Shown: piece by piece, positions 1-10,846 of the stretch
Layout of the letters: each line of letters starts with the position of its first letter
Position numbering within the stretch: the stretch's first letter is position 1
NCBI GenBank assembly: GCA_945871945.1
Contig: CAMBXY010000007.1
Coordinates: 1 to 19,884, forward strand
Reading direction: 5' to 3'
Length of the DNA: 19,884 nt
From: Bordetella parapertussis
GTDB taxonomy: Bacteria > Pseudomonadota > Gammaproteobacteria > Burkholderiales > Burkholderiaceae_C
Notes under the pieces: model-generated
The model's database searches: none
What the model was told of the DNA's origin: nothing
What the model saw: the letters and a program-made list of their open reading frames with translations, nothing else
Translations under genes and position numbers: made by a program

Positions 1-1158
1 TGGCTACAGGCCATGTCACCCGACTATGGATTTTTACGGGTATTTCAATACCTGACATTCAGAGCAGTCATGGCGGCAATGACCGCACTGCTGATGGGTT
101 TGATAGCGGGCCCTTTTGTGATTCGAAAATTAGCAGAGCTCAAAATAGGCCAGCCCATCAGAGGCTATGGTGTTGAGTCACATCTGGTGAAGTCGGGTAC
201 CCCCACCATGGGCGGCATATTAATTCTGTTGGCAATTTCCTTGTCCACCTTGCTATGGATAGATCTGTCCAACCGGTTTGTATGGATTGTGCTGTTGGTA
301 ACCCTTGGTTTCGGCGCAATAGGTTGGGTCGATGACTGGCGCAAAGTCGTGAGAAAAGACCCTGAGGGAATGCCTTCAGGCGAAAAATATCTATGGCAAT
401 CTTTGATTGGCTTGCTCGCTGCTTTGTACTTGGTCTTCAGTATTTCCGAGGTCAGCAACCTGCGTGTCGTAGAGCTTTTTTACAGCTGGGTGCGCTCTGG
501 CTTTGATGTAAGCTTGCCGCCCAAAGCTGGCTTGTTTTTACCCTTTTTCAAAGAGATCAGCTATCCCTTGGGCATCTTGGGATTTGTGGGATTGACATAT
601 CTTGTGATCGTCGGTTCAAGCAATGCGGTCAATTTGACCGATGGTTTGGATGGACTCGCCATCATGCCTGTGGTGATGGTGGGTTCAGCTTTGGGGGTGT
701 TTGCCTACGTCACAGGTTCAGCTGTTTATTCGCGGTATTTGTTTTTCCCTTACATACCGGGTTCTGGTGAATTACTGGTGTTTTGTGCGGCGATGGCAGG
801 AGCGGGTCTGGCTTTTTTATGGTTTAACACCCATCCTGCGCAAGTCTTTATGGGTGATGTTGGGGCGCTGGGTTTAGGTGCTGCTTTGGGAACCATTGCC
901 GTCATCGTCAGACAAGAAATTGTTTTGGCCATCATGGGTGGAATCTTTGTGGCTGAAGCGGTGTCGGTGATGTTGCAGGTGAGTTATTTCAAGTACACCA
1001 AACACAAATACGGCGTGGGTAAACGCATATTGAAGATGGCCCCATTGCACCATCATTTTGAAAAATCTGGCTGGAAAGAAACACAGGTGGTGGTGCGGTT
1101 TTGGATCATCACCATGTTGTTGTGCTTGGTGGGTTTGTCCACATTGAAGCTGCGGTGA
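1..1158 (+). CDS. mraY: MraY, phospho-MurNAc-pentapeptide transferase (5' end cut off)
   Basis: Integral membrane enzyme that moves phospho-MurNAc-pentapeptide from UDP to undecaprenyl phosphate, giving lipid I. The frame is open from base 1 and the four codons before the ATG at 13 read W-L-Q-A, which fits the usual N-terminus of betaproteobacterial MraY. So the true start lies a few codons upstream of the window and the ATG at 13 is probably internal. Family motifs are present: GTPTMGG, the WVDDWRK aspartate pair, [22 protein letters not shown] and the APLHHHFE histidine cluster near the end, with many hydrophobic membrane segments between them. About 385 residues are visible, close to full length. 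Its TGA stop overlaps the murD ATG by one base (TGATG), so the two are probably translationally coupled. Confidence 0.97.
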   Translation, partial: WLQAMSPDYGFLRVFQYLTFRAVMAAMTALLMGLIAGPFVIRKLAELKIGQPIRGYGVESHLVKSGTPTMGGILILLAISLSTLLWIDLSNRFVWIVLLVTLGFGAIGWVDDWRKVVRKDPEGMPSGEKYLWQSLIGLLAALYLVFSISEVSNLRVVELFYSWVRSGFDVSLPPKAGLFLPFFKEISYPLGILGFVGLTYLVIVGSSNAVNLTDGLDGLAIMPVVMVGSALGVFAYVTGSAVYSRYLFFPYIPGSGELLVFCAAMAGAGLAFLWFNTHPAQVFMGDVGALGLGAALGTIAVIVRQEIVLAIMGGIFVAEAVSVMLQVSYFKYTKHKYGVGKRILKMAPLHHHFEKSGWKETQVVVRFWIITMLLCLVGLSTLKLR

Positions 1159-2645
1159 TGATGAAAATTCTGCCCGATCTGCACATTTTGGTACTGGGTC
1201 TTGGCGACTCAGGACTGGCCATGGTGCGTTGGTGTGAGTCGCAGGGTGCCAAAGTCACCGTGGTCGATACCCGCGAACACCCGCCAGGTCTTGACAGCTT
1301 GCGAGCAGAAGGTCTGTCGGCTACTTTTATTCATGGGGACTTCCATGCCCAGCTTTTGGAAGATCAAACCATACAAGGCGTATTCAAAAGCCCAGGACTG
1401 ACCCCCACGCAAGTTCAATCGGTGTGGCATGGCGCCAAGCAAAAAGGTATCTGGCTAGGTACGGAATTAAGTTTGTTTGCACATGCCTTGGCACACTTGG
1501 CAAAAGAGCATGCCTACCATCCGCGAGTGATTGCCATTACTGGGACCAATGGCAAAACCACCGTCACTGCATTGACCACACTTTTGCTGCAGCGTGCTGG
1601 ATTGAGTGTGGCCATGGCGGGCAATATTGGCCCGACTTTATTGGATACCTTAAGTCAATGTTTACCAGAGTTACCTCAAGCATGGGTCTTAGAACTGTCA
1701 AGTTTTCAGCTTGACGCCCAAGACAGCTTTGAGCCAACGGCTGCATGTGTTCTCAACCTGACACAAGACCATTTGGACTGGCATGCAGATATGGCCAGTT
1801 ATGGCCTGGCCAAATCTCGCGTGTATGGACAGCAAGCCATTGCTGTGATGCCGCGCCATGATGAGGCGGTGCTGGCCTTATTGCCCAAAAATTCAATCAA
1901 GAAGAAATCGTTACAAAGACAGGTCATCAGTTTTGGGAATGATTTGCCCGAACAAGCCGGTGACTATGGTCTTGAAAAAACCAACGGCATGACATGGCTG
2001 GTTCGTCTGAACGTGCCTGAAACCGAGGGTAAGCGGCAGGTAGCAGAGGCATTGCACATTCAACGCTTGATGCCTGCCGATGCATTGCGCTTGCGGGGAC
2101 AGCATAACGCTGTCAATGCATTGGCAGCACTCGCCTTAGCAAGCACCTGTGGCGCAGGAATGGCCGCCATGTTGCATGCATTGCGCGAATACCGAGGTGA
2201 GCCGCACCGCATGCAGTCGGTGGGTGTTGTCAATGACATTGAGTATGTGAATGACAGCAAGGGAACCAATGTGGCGGCAACGCTTGCTGCCCTTGGCAGT
2301 CTGGGAACAGATAAAAACCTGGTCGTGATTTTGGGCGGTGAGGGCAAAGCACAAGATTTCACCCCGCTGCTCAAACCACTGAAACAATTTGCGCGAGCGG
2401 TTGTTTTGATAGGTAAAGATGCACCCCTGATTGAAAAAGTTTTATCTGGTGTTGCGTTCCCCGTGCTTCATGCAAGCGACATGGCCAGTGCGGTTAGCAA
2501 AGCACAAGAACAAGCACAAACGGCTGACACGGTATTGCTTTCACCCGCATGTTCAAGTTTGGATATGTTCAAAAACTATGAAGAGCGCGGATACGTGTTT
2601 GGTGAGTGTGTCAACGCCTTGGTATTTGAGGAGGGGCACGCATGA
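1158..2645 (+). CDS. murD: MurD, UDP-MurNAc-L-alanine:D-glutamate ligase
   Basis: Cytoplasmic ATP-dependent ligase that adds D-glutamate to UDP-MurNAc-L-Ala. The 495-residue protein has an N-terminal Rossmann-like segment ([15 protein letters not shown], about residues 11-25), the Mur ligase ATP loop GTNGKTT (129-135), the [10 protein letters not shown] segment typical of MurD, and a C-terminal domain with NDSKGTN and a late [17 protein letters not shown] motif. Two ATG codons lie in tandem at 1158 and 1161; I chose the first because it overlaps the mraY stop. The frame is open further upstream to 1101, but that part lies inside mraY and does not resemble MurD. It is somewhat longer than E. 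coli MurD (438), as is common in this order. It overlaps ftsW by four bases. Confidence 0.96.
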   Translation: MMKILPDLHILVLGLGDSGLAMVRWCESQGAKVTVVDTREHPPGLDSLRAEGLSATFIHGDFHAQLLEDQTIQGVFKSPGLTPTQVQSVWHGAKQKGIWLGTELSLFAHALAHLAKEHAYHPRVIAITGTNGKTTVTALTTLLLQRAGLSVAMAGNIGPTLLDTLSQCLPELPQAWVLELSSFQLDAQDSFEPTAACVLNLTQDHLDWHADMASYGLAKSRVYGQQAIAVMPRHDEAVLALLPKNSIKKKSLQRQVISFGNDLPEQAGDYGLEKTNGMTWLVRLNVPETEGKRQVAEALHIQRLMPADALRLRGQHNAVNALAALALASTCGAGMAAMLHALREYRGEPHRMQSVGVVNDIEYVNDSKGTNVAATLAALGSLGTDKNLVVILGGEGKAQDFTPLLKPLKQFARAVVLIGKDAPLIEKVLSGVAFPVLHASDMASAVSKAQEQAQTADTVLLSPACSSLDMFKNYEERGYVFGECVNALVFEEGHA

Positions 2646-3913
2646 GCCAAGCCGTGCTGTCCAGTTGGGGTGAACGCATGAGAAGTTGGTGGCCAAGCGC
2701 CCCCAGTGAAGGACCCGACGCATTGCCCGTGCGGGTGCATGGGCGTGAGTATGGTCGAACCCGCGCTGTTCCCGCAGGAATCAAAGCATTTGATCAAGCC
2801 TTGGCTTGGGCGATTGGGAGTTTATTACTTTGGGGTTTGGTGATGGTGTATTCCGCATCCATCGCACTCAACGATGGGCCGCAGTCAACAGGGTTCTCAC
2901 AAGTTCAGTATTTGGTGCGTCACTCTGTAGCCCTGGTCATAGGGTTTACTGCAGCCTTGTTGGTATTTCAAATTCCCATGAATACATGGGAAAAAGCAGC
3001 GCCATGGGTGTTTATTGTCTCGATTGTTTTATTGATCGTGGTGCTGCTGCCTTTCATGGGGAAAAGCGTCAATGGCGCTAGACGTTGGATAAACCTAGGC
3101 CTGTTAAATTTCCAGCCCTCCGAATTGGCCAAACTCGGAACACTCTTGTATGCAGCCAGTTACATGGTGCGCAAAATGGATGTGAAAGAAAAATTTTTTA
3201 CTGCCGTAACGCCCATGGGAGTGGCCATTGGCATTGTGGGTTCATTGCTACTGGCCGAACCTGATATGGGGGCGTTTTTGGTGATTGCGGTGATCGCCAT
3301 GGGGATACTGTTTTTAGGTGGTGTCAACGCCAGAATGTTTGTGTTGATGGCCTTTGTGCTGCTGATCGCATTTGGTTTGATCATTGGATTATCGGAATGG
3401 CGGCGCGAGCGAATTTTTGCCTACCTCGATCCTTGGAGTGCGAAATACGCACTCGGAAAAGGCTATCAACTGTCCCACTCCTTGATTGCCTTTGGTCGGG
3501 GAGAAATATTCGGTGTGGGTTTGGGTGGAAGTGTTGAAAAATTGCACTGGCTTCCTGAAGCGCATACCGATTTTCTGCTTGCAGTCATAGGCGAAGAATT
3601 TGGTCTGATAGGTGTGGTGATTTTGATTGGCGTCTTTATGTGGATGACCAGACGCATTATGTTTATCGGTCGCCAAGCGATTGCCATGGACCGCGTATTT
3701 GCTGGCTTGGTCGCGCAGGGCATTGGTATATGGATTGGTTTTCAAGCGTTCATTAACATGGGTGTGAACTTGGGTGCTTTGCCTACCAAAGGTCTGACCT
3801 TGCCGCTGATGAGCTATGGCGGCTCAGCCATCTTGCTTAATTTGGTTGCCTTGGCGATTGTCCTGCGAGTGGATTATGAAAACCGACTGATGATGCATGG
3901 AGGGCGTGTATGA
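2642..3913 (+). CDS. ftsW: FtsW, septal SEDS peptidoglycan glycosyltransferase
   Basis: Polytopic membrane protein of the SEDS family that polymerises lipid II at the division septum together with its partner class B PBP. About 55 polar residues precede the first membrane segment, as in other betaproteobacterial FtsW. Key motifs are [37 protein letters not shown] (containing the aspartate expected to be catalytic) and [18 protein letters not shown] near the C-terminus. The 423-residue length is normal. The start ATG overlaps the murD TGA (ATGA), and a strong Shine-Dalgarno sequence, GAGGAGGGG, sits at 2628-2636 inside murD. It is followed by murG with another four-base overlap. Confidence 0.97.
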   Translation: MSQAVLSSWGERMRSWWPSAPSEGPDALPVRVHGREYGRTRAVPAGIKAFDQALAWAIGSLLLWGLVMVYSASIALNDGPQSTGFSQVQYLVRHSVALVIGFTAALLVFQIPMNTWEKAAPWVFIVSIVLLIVVLLPFMGKSVNGARRWINLGLLNFQPSELAKLGTLLYAASYMVRKMDVKEKFFTAVTPMGVAIGIVGSLLLAEPDMGAFLVIAVIAMGILFLGGVNARMFVLMAFVLLIAFGLIIGLSEWRRERIFAYLDPWSAKYALGKGYQLSHSLIAFGRGEIFGVGLGGSVEKLHWLPEAHTDFLLAVIGEEFGLIGVVILIGVFMWMTRRIMFIGRQAIAMDRVFAGLVAQGIGIWIGFQAFINMGVNLGALPTKGLTLPLMSYGGSAILLNLVALAIVLRVDYENRLMMHGGRV

Positions 3914-4977
3914 GCAGTCCTACCGCCTTGATCATGGCCGGTGGGACCGGAGGACATATCTTTCCAGGCTTGGCCATTGCTGAGGTTTTGCGCAGTCAAG
4001 GATGGAATGTGCATTGGATGGGAGCGCCCCCACCGAGCATGGAGTCAGCGCTGGTCCCAGCCAAGGGCTTTGCATTTGAGTCAGTGCATTTTGGTGGTGT
4101 GCGTGGCAAAGGCTTGGGCGCTGCACTGGTATTGCCTTGGAGACTATTCAAAGCATTAAGCCAAAGTCTGATGTTGATAAGACGATTGCGACCCGATGTG
4201 TTGGTGGGCTTGGGCGGCTACATCACTTTCCCAGGCGGCTTGATGGGCGTTGTTTGCAGCAAGCCTCTGATCTTGCATGAACAAAATGCGGTGGCCGGCA
4301 TGGCAAACACTTGGCTGGCCAAAGTTGCCAAGCGGGTCTTTAGCAGTTTTCCGCAGGCCTTGCCCCACGCGGTTTGGGTGGGAAACCCGCTTCGCGAAGA
4401 ATTTTTGATGCAAGAGCCACCCTTGAAAAGATTTGCACAACGCCAAGGGCCTTTGCGCGTGCTTGTCATGGGCGGGAGTTTGGGTGCACAAGCGATTAAC
4501 CAAGCAGTGCCCGAAGCTTTGGCTTTGATTCCTTTACAAGACCGCCCGATTGTCATGCACCAAGGCGGTGAAAAGCATTTGGCAGATTTGAAAGCTGCCT
4601 ATGCAAAAGCCCATGTCGAGGCAGAGCTCACTGCATTCATTCACAACACTGCGCAAGCCATGGCACAGGCTGATGTGGTGATTTGTCGAGCAGGTGCAAG
4701 CACCGTGAGTGAGCTGTCAGCTGTGGGCGTGGCTGCATGGATGGTGCCGTTTCCCCATGCGGTCGATGATCATCAAACCAAGAACGCCCAATTTTTGTCA
4801 GACCAAGGGGCGGGATGGTTAATCCCACAAAACGAATTGACACCAGAATGGTTGGCGCGGCATTTGCAAACCGTAGACCGTGCGAGCTTGCTGCAAGTCG
4901 CCAATAAGGCCTATGCATTGCGACAAACAGAAGCTGCCCAAAAAGTGGCTCTGGCCTGCACGGAGGTGTTGGCATGA
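3910..4977 (+). CDS. murG: MurG, lipid II synthase (GlcNAc transferase)
   Basis: Membrane-associated GT28 glycosyltransferase that adds GlcNAc from UDP-GlcNAc to lipid I, giving lipid II, the substrate of FtsW and RodA. The N-terminal glycine-rich loop [10 protein letters not shown] starts at residue 11. A second loop, [12 protein letters not shown], starts the C-terminal domain, followed by [11 protein letters not shown] and [14 protein letters not shown], which form the UDP-GlcNAc site. At 355 residues it has the usual length. The ATG overlaps the ftsW stop by four bases, and GGAGGG at 3899-3904 is a well placed ribosome binding site. The next gene, murC, overlaps by four bases. Confidence 0.97.
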   Translation: MSSPTALIMAGGTGGHIFPGLAIAEVLRSQGWNVHWMGAPPPSMESALVPAKGFAFESVHFGGVRGKGLGAALVLPWRLFKALSQSLMLIRRLRPDVLVGLGGYITFPGGLMGVVCSKPLILHEQNAVAGMANTWLAKVAKRVFSSFPQALPHAVWVGNPLREEFLMQEPPLKRFAQRQGPLRVLVMGGSLGAQAINQAVPEALALIPLQDRPIVMHQGGEKHLADLKAAYAKAHVEAELTAFIHNTAQAMAQADVVICRAGASTVSELSAVGVAAWMVPFPHAVDDHQTKNAQFLSDQGAGWLIPQNELTPEWLARHLQTVDRASLLQVANKAYALRQTEAAQKVALACTEVLA

Positions 4978-6401
4978 AACACGCCATCAGCCATGTTCAC
5001 TTTGTCGGTATTGGTGGTGCAGGCATGAGCGGCATTGCAGAAATATTGCATAACTTGGGTTATCGGGTATCGGGTTCGGATTTAAATGATGGACCTGTGA
5101 TGCAGCGCTTGTCTGCATTGGGCATTCAAACCAAAGTGGGGCATGCTGCCAAAAATATCATGGGTGCAGATGCGGTGGTGACTTCAACCGCCGTACAAGC
5201 TGATAACCCAGAAGTGATGGCGGCGCATGAAAAATGGATACCGGTGGTTCCAAGGGCTGTGATGTTGGCAGAGTTGATGCGCCTCAAGCAAGGCATTGCA
5301 ATTGCCGGCACACATGGCAAGACAACCACCACCAGCTTGGTCGCCAGTGTGCTGGCGCAAGGCGGCTTAGACCCCACCTTCGTGATTGGGGGAAGGCTGA
5401 TCAGCGCGGGCGCAAATGCCAAGCTGGGCGCTGGCGACTACATCGTGGTCGAGGCTGATGAGTCGGATGCGTCGTTTTTAAATTTGAACCCCATCATGTC
5501 GGTGGTCACCAATATTGATGCAGACCACATGGAAACCTATGGCCACGATTTCAACAAATTGAAATCCGCCTTCATCGAATTTTTGCATCGCATGCCGTTC
5601 TACGGGGCGGCGGTTTTATGCATAGATGATCCTGTGATTGGCAGCATCTTGTCGCAAGTGTCCCGTCCTATCACCAGCTATGGCTTATCAGAACAAGCCC
5701 AAGTCAGAGCCGTCGATGTACGAGCTGAAGGCGCGCGTATGCGCTTCTTGGTCAAGCGCAGCAACGGCGTGACGTTGCCGGATATGCAAATAGATTTGAA
5801 CTTGCCTGGCCTTCACAATGTGCGCAATGCCTTGGCTGCGATTGCCATTGCGGTTGAGCTCAATGTGCCAGACGAGGCGGTGGTTGCGGCGCTGGCCAAC
5901 TTCAGCGGCGTGGGTCGGCGCTTTCAGCGACATGGAGAAATTTCTGCCCGACAAGGCGGAACATTCACCTTGGTAGAAGACTATGGACACCATCCTGTGG
6001 AGTTGGCGGCCACGCTTGAAGCCGCACGCGGTGCATTTCCAGGCCGGCGATTGGTGTTGGCCTTTCAACCCCACCGATTCAGCAGAACACGCGATTGTTT
6101 TGAAGATTTTGTTAAAGTCTTGCAAAGCGTGGATGTCTTGTGGTTGACCGAGGTCTATGCTGCAGGTGAAGCAGCCATTGCCGCTGCAGATGGTCGCGCA
6201 CTGGCCCATGCGGTGCGAGTAGCGGGGCAGCAGCAACTGGTCTTTGCGCAAGACTTAAAACAACTAGAAGATCTGATTGTGGAGAACGCCCGAGATGGCG
6301 ATGTGGTGTTGTGTATGGGAGCCGGCTCTATAGGGTCATTGCCAAGCAAAGTGGCACAGCGTAAGGCAGACCAAACGCCTTTGAAAGTGGTGGCCGCATG
6401 A
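4974..6401 (+). CDS. murC: MurC, UDP-N-acetylmuramate:L-alanine ligase
   Basis: Cytoplasmic ATP-dependent ligase for the first amino acid of the stem peptide. The 475-residue protein begins with the MurC-type dinucleotide-like loop [16 protein letters not shown] (about residues 10-25), followed by the ATP loop [11 protein letters not shown] (111-121), [10 protein letters not shown] and [11 protein letters not shown] in the central domain, and DYGHHPVE and FQPHRFSRT in the C-terminal domain. All are classical for the family. The start overlaps the murG TGA (ATGA), and GGAGGT at 4962-4967 is a good Shine-Dalgarno sequence six bases from the ATG. It overlaps ddl by four bases. Confidence 0.97.
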   Translation: MKHAISHVHFVGIGGAGMSGIAEILHNLGYRVSGSDLNDGPVMQRLSALGIQTKVGHAAKNIMGADAVVTSTAVQADNPEVMAAHEKWIPVVPRAVMLAELMRLKQGIAIAGTHGKTTTTSLVASVLAQGGLDPTFVIGGRLISAGANAKLGAGDYIVVEADESDASFLNLNPIMSVVTNIDADHMETYGHDFNKLKSAFIEFLHRMPFYGAAVLCIDDPVIGSILSQVSRPITSYGLSEQAQVRAVDVRAEGARMRFLVKRSNGVTLPDMQIDLNLPGLHNVRNALAAIAIAVELNVPDEAVVAALANFSGVGRRFQRHGEISARQGGTFTLVEDYGHHPVELAATLEAARGAFPGRRLVLAFQPHRFSRTRDCFEDFVKVLQSVDVLWLTEVYAAGEAAIAAADGRALAHAVRVAGQQQLVFAQDLKQLEDLIVENARDGDVVLCMGAGSIGSLPSKVAQRKADQTPLKVVAA

Positions 6402-7372
6402 GCACTTTCAATGTTGGCACCAGTAAAGTCGCCGTGCTCATGGGTGGGAGATCAGCAGAACGCGAGATCTCTTTGTTGTCTGGGCAAGGGGTTTTGAAAG
6501 CACTGCAATCCGTCGGTGTGAATGCACTGAGTTTTGATCCGGCACAACAGCTCATCACGCAATTAAAAGAGCAAAAATTCACCCATGTCTTTATTGCCTT
6601 GCACGGGCGTCACGGAGAAGACGGCACGGTGCAAGGTGCCTTGGAATTAATGGGTATTCCTTATACCGGTTCGGGTGTCATGGCCTCAGCGATTGCCATT
6701 GACAAACACATGACCAAACGTATTTGGCGAGCCGAGCATTTGTCCACCCCCTCTTCTGTATGGCTGGCTCCTCACCAGCAAACAGCAGACAACATCAACG
6801 CAATCACCAAACAGCTAGGCTTGCCATTGATGGTCAAGCCGCCACATGAAGGCTCTTCGATTGGCATATCGAAAGTGACTGAGCAAGCGCAACTCTTGCC
6901 TGCCATTGCCTTGGCAACAACTTATGACGCTGACCTGTTGTGTGAAATGTTTATCGAAGGGGACGAGGTCACGTGTCCGGTGCTAGGCCAAGGCGAAGAT
7001 GCCGTGGCCTTGCCGGTGGTCAAAATTGTGGCGCCACAGGGGGCTTATGACTATCAAAATAAATATTTCACCGATGCGGTCAGCTACCACTGCCCCAGCG
7101 GCTTGCCAGCAGAAGAAGAAAAAAACATACAAGCTTTGAGCGTGGCCGCATACAAGGCATTGGGTTGTCGAGGTTGGGCCAGAGCGGACGTGATGATTCG
7201 TGCCAGCGACCGCCAACCCTTCTTGCTTGAAATGAATACCAGTCCCGGTATGACAAGCCACTCATTGGTGCCCATGTCAGCCTTGGCTGCTGGTATTTCA
7301 TATCCGCAACTGTGTCTAAAGATCTTGTCTACAGCCGCTTTGGACAGCGTTGCCGGAGTGGATGCGGTATGA
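6398..7372 (+). CDS. ddl: Ddl, D-alanine:D-alanine ligase
   Basis: ATP-grasp ligase that makes D-Ala-D-Ala for the pentapeptide; the usual target of D-cycloserine. The 324-residue protein shows the N-terminal [14 protein letters not shown] segment with the conserved Glu, [14 protein letters not shown], the [14 protein letters not shown] lysine/serine loop, [15 protein letters not shown], a YDYQNKY tyrosine segment, and the [17 protein letters not shown] metal-binding end of the ATP-grasp domain. Position after murC and before ftsQ matches the dcw-linked DdlB type. The start ATG overlaps the murC stop by four bases; its Shine-Dalgarno sequence is weak, so reinitiation by ribosomes finishing murC is likely. 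Its own stop overlaps the chosen ftsQ ATG. Confidence 0.96.
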   Translation: MSTFNVGTSKVAVLMGGRSAEREISLLSGQGVLKALQSVGVNALSFDPAQQLITQLKEQKFTHVFIALHGRHGEDGTVQGALELMGIPYTGSGVMASAIAIDKHMTKRIWRAEHLSTPSSVWLAPHQQTADNINAITKQLGLPLMVKPPHEGSSIGISKVTEQAQLLPAIALATTYDADLLCEMFIEGDEVTCPVLGQGEDAVALPVVKIVAPQGAYDYQNKYFTDAVSYHCPSGLPAEEEKNIQALSVAAYKALGCRGWARADVMIRASDRQPFLLEMNTSPGMTSHSLVPMSALAAGISYPQLCLKILSTAALDSVAGVDAV

Positions 7373-8181
7373 AAGCACGCGACGCCATGTATGCAAACGA
7401 GTCCACGCCCACGCCCTTGGCCTTGGATATACGTTTGATGAATATGACCAGCGCATTGCTGTTGATGATGTTGTCATTGGTGTTGGTCTGCGTATTGCTG
7501 TGGTGGATGCTTCGTCACCCTGTCTTTGCGCTTTCCGCTATTTCGGTTCAAGGGGATGTGCGGCATACCAATGCCGTGACTTTGCGCGCCAATGTAGTGC
7601 CAAGTTTGCAGGGAAGTTTTTTTACGGTCGACTTGGAGCAAGCGCGCACAGCTTTTGAAAAAGTACCTTGGGTTCGACAAGCTTTGGTGAGGCGAGAGTT
7701 TCCAAATCGACTGAGTGTGTTTCTAGAGGAGCACCAGCCTGTGGCCTATTGGGGCAATGAGTCAGAGTCACGCTTGCTTAACCAGCAAGGAGAAGTATTC
7801 AGTGCAAATTTTGGAGAGTTAGATGATGAAAACTTGCCTCACTTAAGCGGGCCAGACACAGAATCAACCCAAGTATTGCAAATGTATGAAATTTTAAAAC
7901 CAGAGCTAAGCAAAGTTCAGTTAGAGATAAAAGGCTTGGAGTTGACCGGCAGAGGCAGTTGGCGTGCAGTTCTCAAGGGGGGTGCACACATTGAGTTGGG
8001 ACGGGGTGCAAAGGAAGAAGTCATGACTCGCGTTCAGCAAATGACGATGACACTGGCACAAGTCAGTCAAAGATATGGACGACAAACACAAGCGCTTGAA
8101 GCGGCAGATTTGCGACATGTGAATGGATACGCCTTGCGCTTGCGCGGGGTGAGTACGTTGACATCACCCCCAACAAGGTAA
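7369..8181 (+). CDS. ftsQ: FtsQ, divisome protein with POTRA domain
   Basis: Bitopic inner membrane protein that links early and late divisome parts through FtsB/FtsL. The 270-residue protein has a short cytoplasmic tail, one hydrophobic span (about residues 26-48, rich in L, M, V, W) and a POTRA domain (about 51-120; [16 protein letters not shown] and [17 protein letters not shown] are typical), followed by the FtsQ beta domain with the HQPVAYW segment. The frame is open upstream to 7312, but I chose the ATG at 7369: it overlaps the ddl TGA (ATGA) like the previous four junctions, has GGAGTG at 7355-7360, and gives the usual N-terminus. Confidence 0.94.
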   Translation: MKARDAMYANESTPTPLALDIRLMNMTSALLLMMLSLVLVCVLLWWMLRHPVFALSAISVQGDVRHTNAVTLRANVVPSLQGSFFTVDLEQARTAFEKVPWVRQALVRREFPNRLSVFLEEHQPVAYWGNESESRLLNQQGEVFSANFGELDDENLPHLSGPDTESTQVLQMYEILKPELSKVQLEIKGLELTGRGSWRAVLKGGAHIELGRGAKEEVMTRVQQMTMTLAQVSQRYGRQTQALEAADLRHVNGYALRLRGVSTLTSPPTR

Positions 8182-8197
8182 TCAAACAGAGGTTTCC

Positions 8198-9427
8198 ATG
8201 GCAAAAGAGTACAAAGACTTGGTCATAGGCTTGGATATAGGCACCAGCAAAGTGATGGTGGTTGTAGCCGAAGTATTGCCAGGGGCAGAGCTAAAGCTTG
8301 CTGGATTTGGTATTGCACCCAGCAGCGGCTTGAAGCGAGGAGTCGTTGTCAATATAGATGCCACTGTGCAAAGTATTCAGCAAGCTTTGAAAGAAGCAGA
8401 GTTGATGGCTGACTGCAAGATCACCCGTGTTTACACGGGCATCACCGGCAGCCATATACGTGGCATGAATTCACATGGCATGGTGGCGGTCAAAGACCAT
8501 GAGGTCACAGCAGCTGATGTGGCCCGAGTGGTTGAGACGGCCAAGGCCATCAATATTTCAACCGATCAGCGCTTGCTGTTGGTTGAGCCGCAAGAATTTG
8601 TGATTGACGGGCATGATGTGAAAGAGCCGATTGGCATGAGCGGCATCCGACTCGAAGCCAAGGTGCATATTGTCACGGGTGCACAAAGCGCAGCAGAGAA
8701 CATCATCAAATGTGTCAGGCGTTGCGGATTGGATGTGGAGCAACTCATGCTCAATCCCTTGGCCTCCAGCCACTCTGTACTGACGGCAGATGAGCGCGAG
8801 CTTGGGGTTGCCTTGGTAGACATTGGCGCTGGCACCACAGATGTTGCCATCTTCACCAATGGGGCGATTCGCCACACTGCGGTGATTCCGATTGCGGGTG
8901 ACTTGATCACCAGCGATATTGCCATGGCACTGCGCACGCCCACCAAAGACGCTGAAGATATCAAGGTGGAGTCTGGTTTTGCCAAGCAACTGCTTGCCGA
9001 CCCGAATGTGCAAGTTGAAGTGCCGGGCTTGGGCGACAGGGGACCGCGCATGCTAAGCCGTCAAAACTTGGCAGGCGTGATCGAACCTCGCATCGAAGAA
9101 ATTTTTTCCTTGGTCCAGCAGGTCTTGCGTGATTCTGGTTACGAGGAAGTCATCTCCTCAGGCATCGTGTTGACGGGGGGCAGTGCCATGATGCCGGGGA
9201 TGATCGAACTCGGTGAAGACATATTTTTAAAAGCGGTCCGTCGAGGTGTTCCCCGCTACAGCAGTGCGCTCTCCGACATGGTCTCCCACCCACGCGCAGC
9301 CACTGTCATGGGTTTATTGGAAGAAGCGCGCTTGGCTCGCTTGAGAGGTTTCAGAGTCGCGCAAAAAAATGGCTCAATGAAAACAGCGGTTGGGCGTGTA
9401 AAAGATTGGTTTGTGGGGAATTTTTGA
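8198..9427 (+). CDS. ftsA: FtsA, actin-like FtsZ membrane anchor
   Basis: Actin-family ATPase that ties FtsZ filaments to the inner membrane and recruits later divisome proteins. The 409-residue protein has LVIGLDIGTSKVMVVVAE near the N-terminus (phosphate 1), an SHI/1C domain region with GITGSHIRGMNSHG, LVDIGAGTTDVAIF (phosphate 2) and LTGGSAMMPGM (adenosine motif). The last 15 or so residues (GRVKDWFVGNF) form the expected amphipathic membrane-targeting helix. It starts 16 bases after ftsQ with AGAGGT at 8188-8193 as ribosome binding site. A 164-base gap follows before ftsZ. Confidence 0.97.
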   Translation: MAKEYKDLVIGLDIGTSKVMVVVAEVLPGAELKLAGFGIAPSSGLKRGVVVNIDATVQSIQQALKEAELMADCKITRVYTGITGSHIRGMNSHGMVAVKDHEVTAADVARVVETAKAINISTDQRLLLVEPQEFVIDGHDVKEPIGMSGIRLEAKVHIVTGAQSAAENIIKCVRRCGLDVEQLMLNPLASSHSVLTADERELGVALVDIGAGTTDVAIFTNGAIRHTAVIPIAGDLITSDIAMALRTPTKDAEDIKVESGFAKQLLADPNVQVEVPGLGDRGPRMLSRQNLAGVIEPRIEEIFSLVQQVLRDSGYEEVISSGIVLTGGSAMMPGMIELGEDIFLKAVRRGVPRYSSALSDMVSHPRAATVMGLLEEARLARLRGFRVAQKNGSMKTAVGRVKDWFVGNF

Positions 9428-9591
9428 TGATGAAAATACACAGCGCTTACGGATTTAAAAGAGTCCCCAATGGATACCGCAACCATCGCCGATGGCGACC
9501 TTGTGCAGGAGGCGCACCGCCCACCAGTTAGGACTGTAGCCACACACAACAACTTAACGGTTAAACAAAATCACAGACATCGGAGAAATAT
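9428..9591 (+). other. ftsA-ftsZ intergenic leader with possible micro-ORF
   Basis: This is the only real gap inside the dcw block. An ATG overlapping the ftsA stop by one base (9427, tandem with 9430) opens a 34-codon frame ending with TAG at 9529-9531; the product would be basic and Arg-rich. There is no match to a family I know, so coding is doubtful. Two small dyads are visible: TCGCC-gat-GGCGA at 9486-9498 and TTAAC-g-GTTAA at 9554-9564. The second lies 27 bases before the ftsZ ATG. A private ftsZ promoter or leader control is plausible here, but I see no convincing -35/-10 pair. Confidence 0.4.
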
Positions 9592-10836
9592 ATGAACATC
9601 GAAATGATTGAAAAAAACGAATTTAGCTCTGACACCCAAATCCGCGTTATTGGCGTAGGGGGTGGCGGCGGCAATGCGGTAGAGCACATGATCAAGAGCG
9701 GTGTGAGAGGTGTTGAATTCATTTGCGCCAACACCGATGCCCAAGCCCTGCGTGCCAGTTCAGCACACCGTGTGATTCAACTCGGTGACAACGGTTTGGG
9801 CGCAGGCAGCAAGCCCGAGCGTGGACAGTCGGCTGCTGAAGCTGCGACTGAAACCATTCGAGAGGTGCTCGAAGGCGCCAATATGGTCTTCATCACTGCG
9901 GGCATGGGCGGCGGTACGGGTACCGGTGCTGCCCCAGTGGTGGCACGTGTTGCACGTGAGATGGGAATTCTCACGGTCGGTGTGGTCACCAAGCCATTTG
10001 ATTGGGAGGGCGGACGCCGAATGACCAATGCAGAAGCGGGTTTGGCAGAGTTGGAAGCCAACGTGGATTCATTGATTGTGGTGTTGAATGAAAAACTGCT
10101 GGATGTACTTGGCGACGATGTCACACAAGACCAAGCTTTTGCTTATGCCAATGATGTGCTGCGTAACTCTGTGGGTGGCATTGCCGAGATCATCAATGTA
10201 GAGGCCTTGGTCAACGTCGACTTTGAGGACGTACGTACCGTCATGAGCGAACAAGGCAAGGCCATGATGGGAACTGCCACGGCCAACGGACCAGACCGTG
10301 CGCGCATCGCAGCAGAACAAGCCGTTGCCTGTCCCTTGCTTGAAGGTGTCGATATGACGGGCGCCAAAGGCGTGCTGGTCCTCATCACAGCGGCCAAAGG
10401 TGCACTGAAATTAGCTGAATCACGTGAAGCCATGAACACCATTCGGGCCTTTGCCTCTGCTGAGGCGCATGTGATTTATGGAACGGCTTACGATGAGTCC
10501 TTGGGTGACCAAATTCGTGTCACAGTTGTTGCCACGGGTTTAGCCCAGGCAGGCAAGCGTGTCGCCCCACCGCTGACGGTCATACAAAGAACCGGTACAG
10601 ACAATGTGGGCTATGCCCCTCAAGCCATCATGCCAAGCAGTGGTGTGTCCGGTAACGGCGCCATGGTGAGCACTACGCCCAGCATGGCAACACCCACAGA
10701 CTATGGCGATGTCAATGTGCCCAGAGTTTGGCGCACGCGTGACCGTACCCAAGCCGCGGCCAAAGTCGACGCCATGTCTTCGGGCGGAATGGACAACTAC
10801 GAAATACCAGCGTTCTTACGCAAACAAGCAGATTAA
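9592..10836 (+). CDS. ftsZ: FtsZ, tubulin-like cell division GTPase
   Basis: Cytoplasmic GTPase that polymerises into the Z ring and organises septal wall synthesis. The 414-residue protein has the N-terminal [17 protein letters not shown] segment, the tubulin signature [12 protein letters not shown] (from residue 106), the NVDFEDV T7-loop segment that completes the neighbour's GTP site, and an acidic-to-variable linker. The C-terminal tail, [13 protein letters not shown], is the conserved peptide that binds FtsA and other partners. The start is set by GGAGA at 9582-9586, five bases before ATG. lpxC follows after only 10 bases. Confidence 0.98.
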   Translation: MNIEMIEKNEFSSDTQIRVIGVGGGGGNAVEHMIKSGVRGVEFICANTDAQALRASSAHRVIQLGDNGLGAGSKPERGQSAAEAATETIREVLEGANMVFITAGMGGGTGTGAAPVVARVAREMGILTVGVVTKPFDWEGGRRMTNAEAGLAELEANVDSLIVVLNEKLLDVLGDDVTQDQAFAYANDVLRNSVGGIAEIINVEALVNVDFEDVRTVMSEQGKAMMGTATANGPDRARIAAEQAVACPLLEGVDMTGAKGVLVLITAAKGALKLAESREAMNTIRAFASAEAHVIYGTAYDESLGDQIRVTVVATGLAQAGKRVAPPLTVIQRTGTDNVGYAPQAIMPSSGVSGNGAMVSTTPSMATPTDYGDVNVPRVWRTRDRTQAAAKVDAMSSGGMDNYEIPAFLRKQAD

Positions 10837-10846
10837 AATCCCCTGC

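Noticed and set aside
13..15. ATG at 13 as the true start of mraY.
   Set aside because: The frame stays open to base 1 and the preceding codons read like the known N-terminus, so the gene is more likely cut by the window edge.
1101..1157. Longer MurD starting inside mraY.
   Set aside because: These 19 codons overlap the conserved C-terminus of MraY and do not resemble MurD; the start at 1158 fits the coupled-junction pattern.
5688..6251. 187-codon open frame on the minus strand within murC.
   Set aside because: Antisense shadow of a gene with complete Mur ligase motifs; no ribosome binding site or family likeness.
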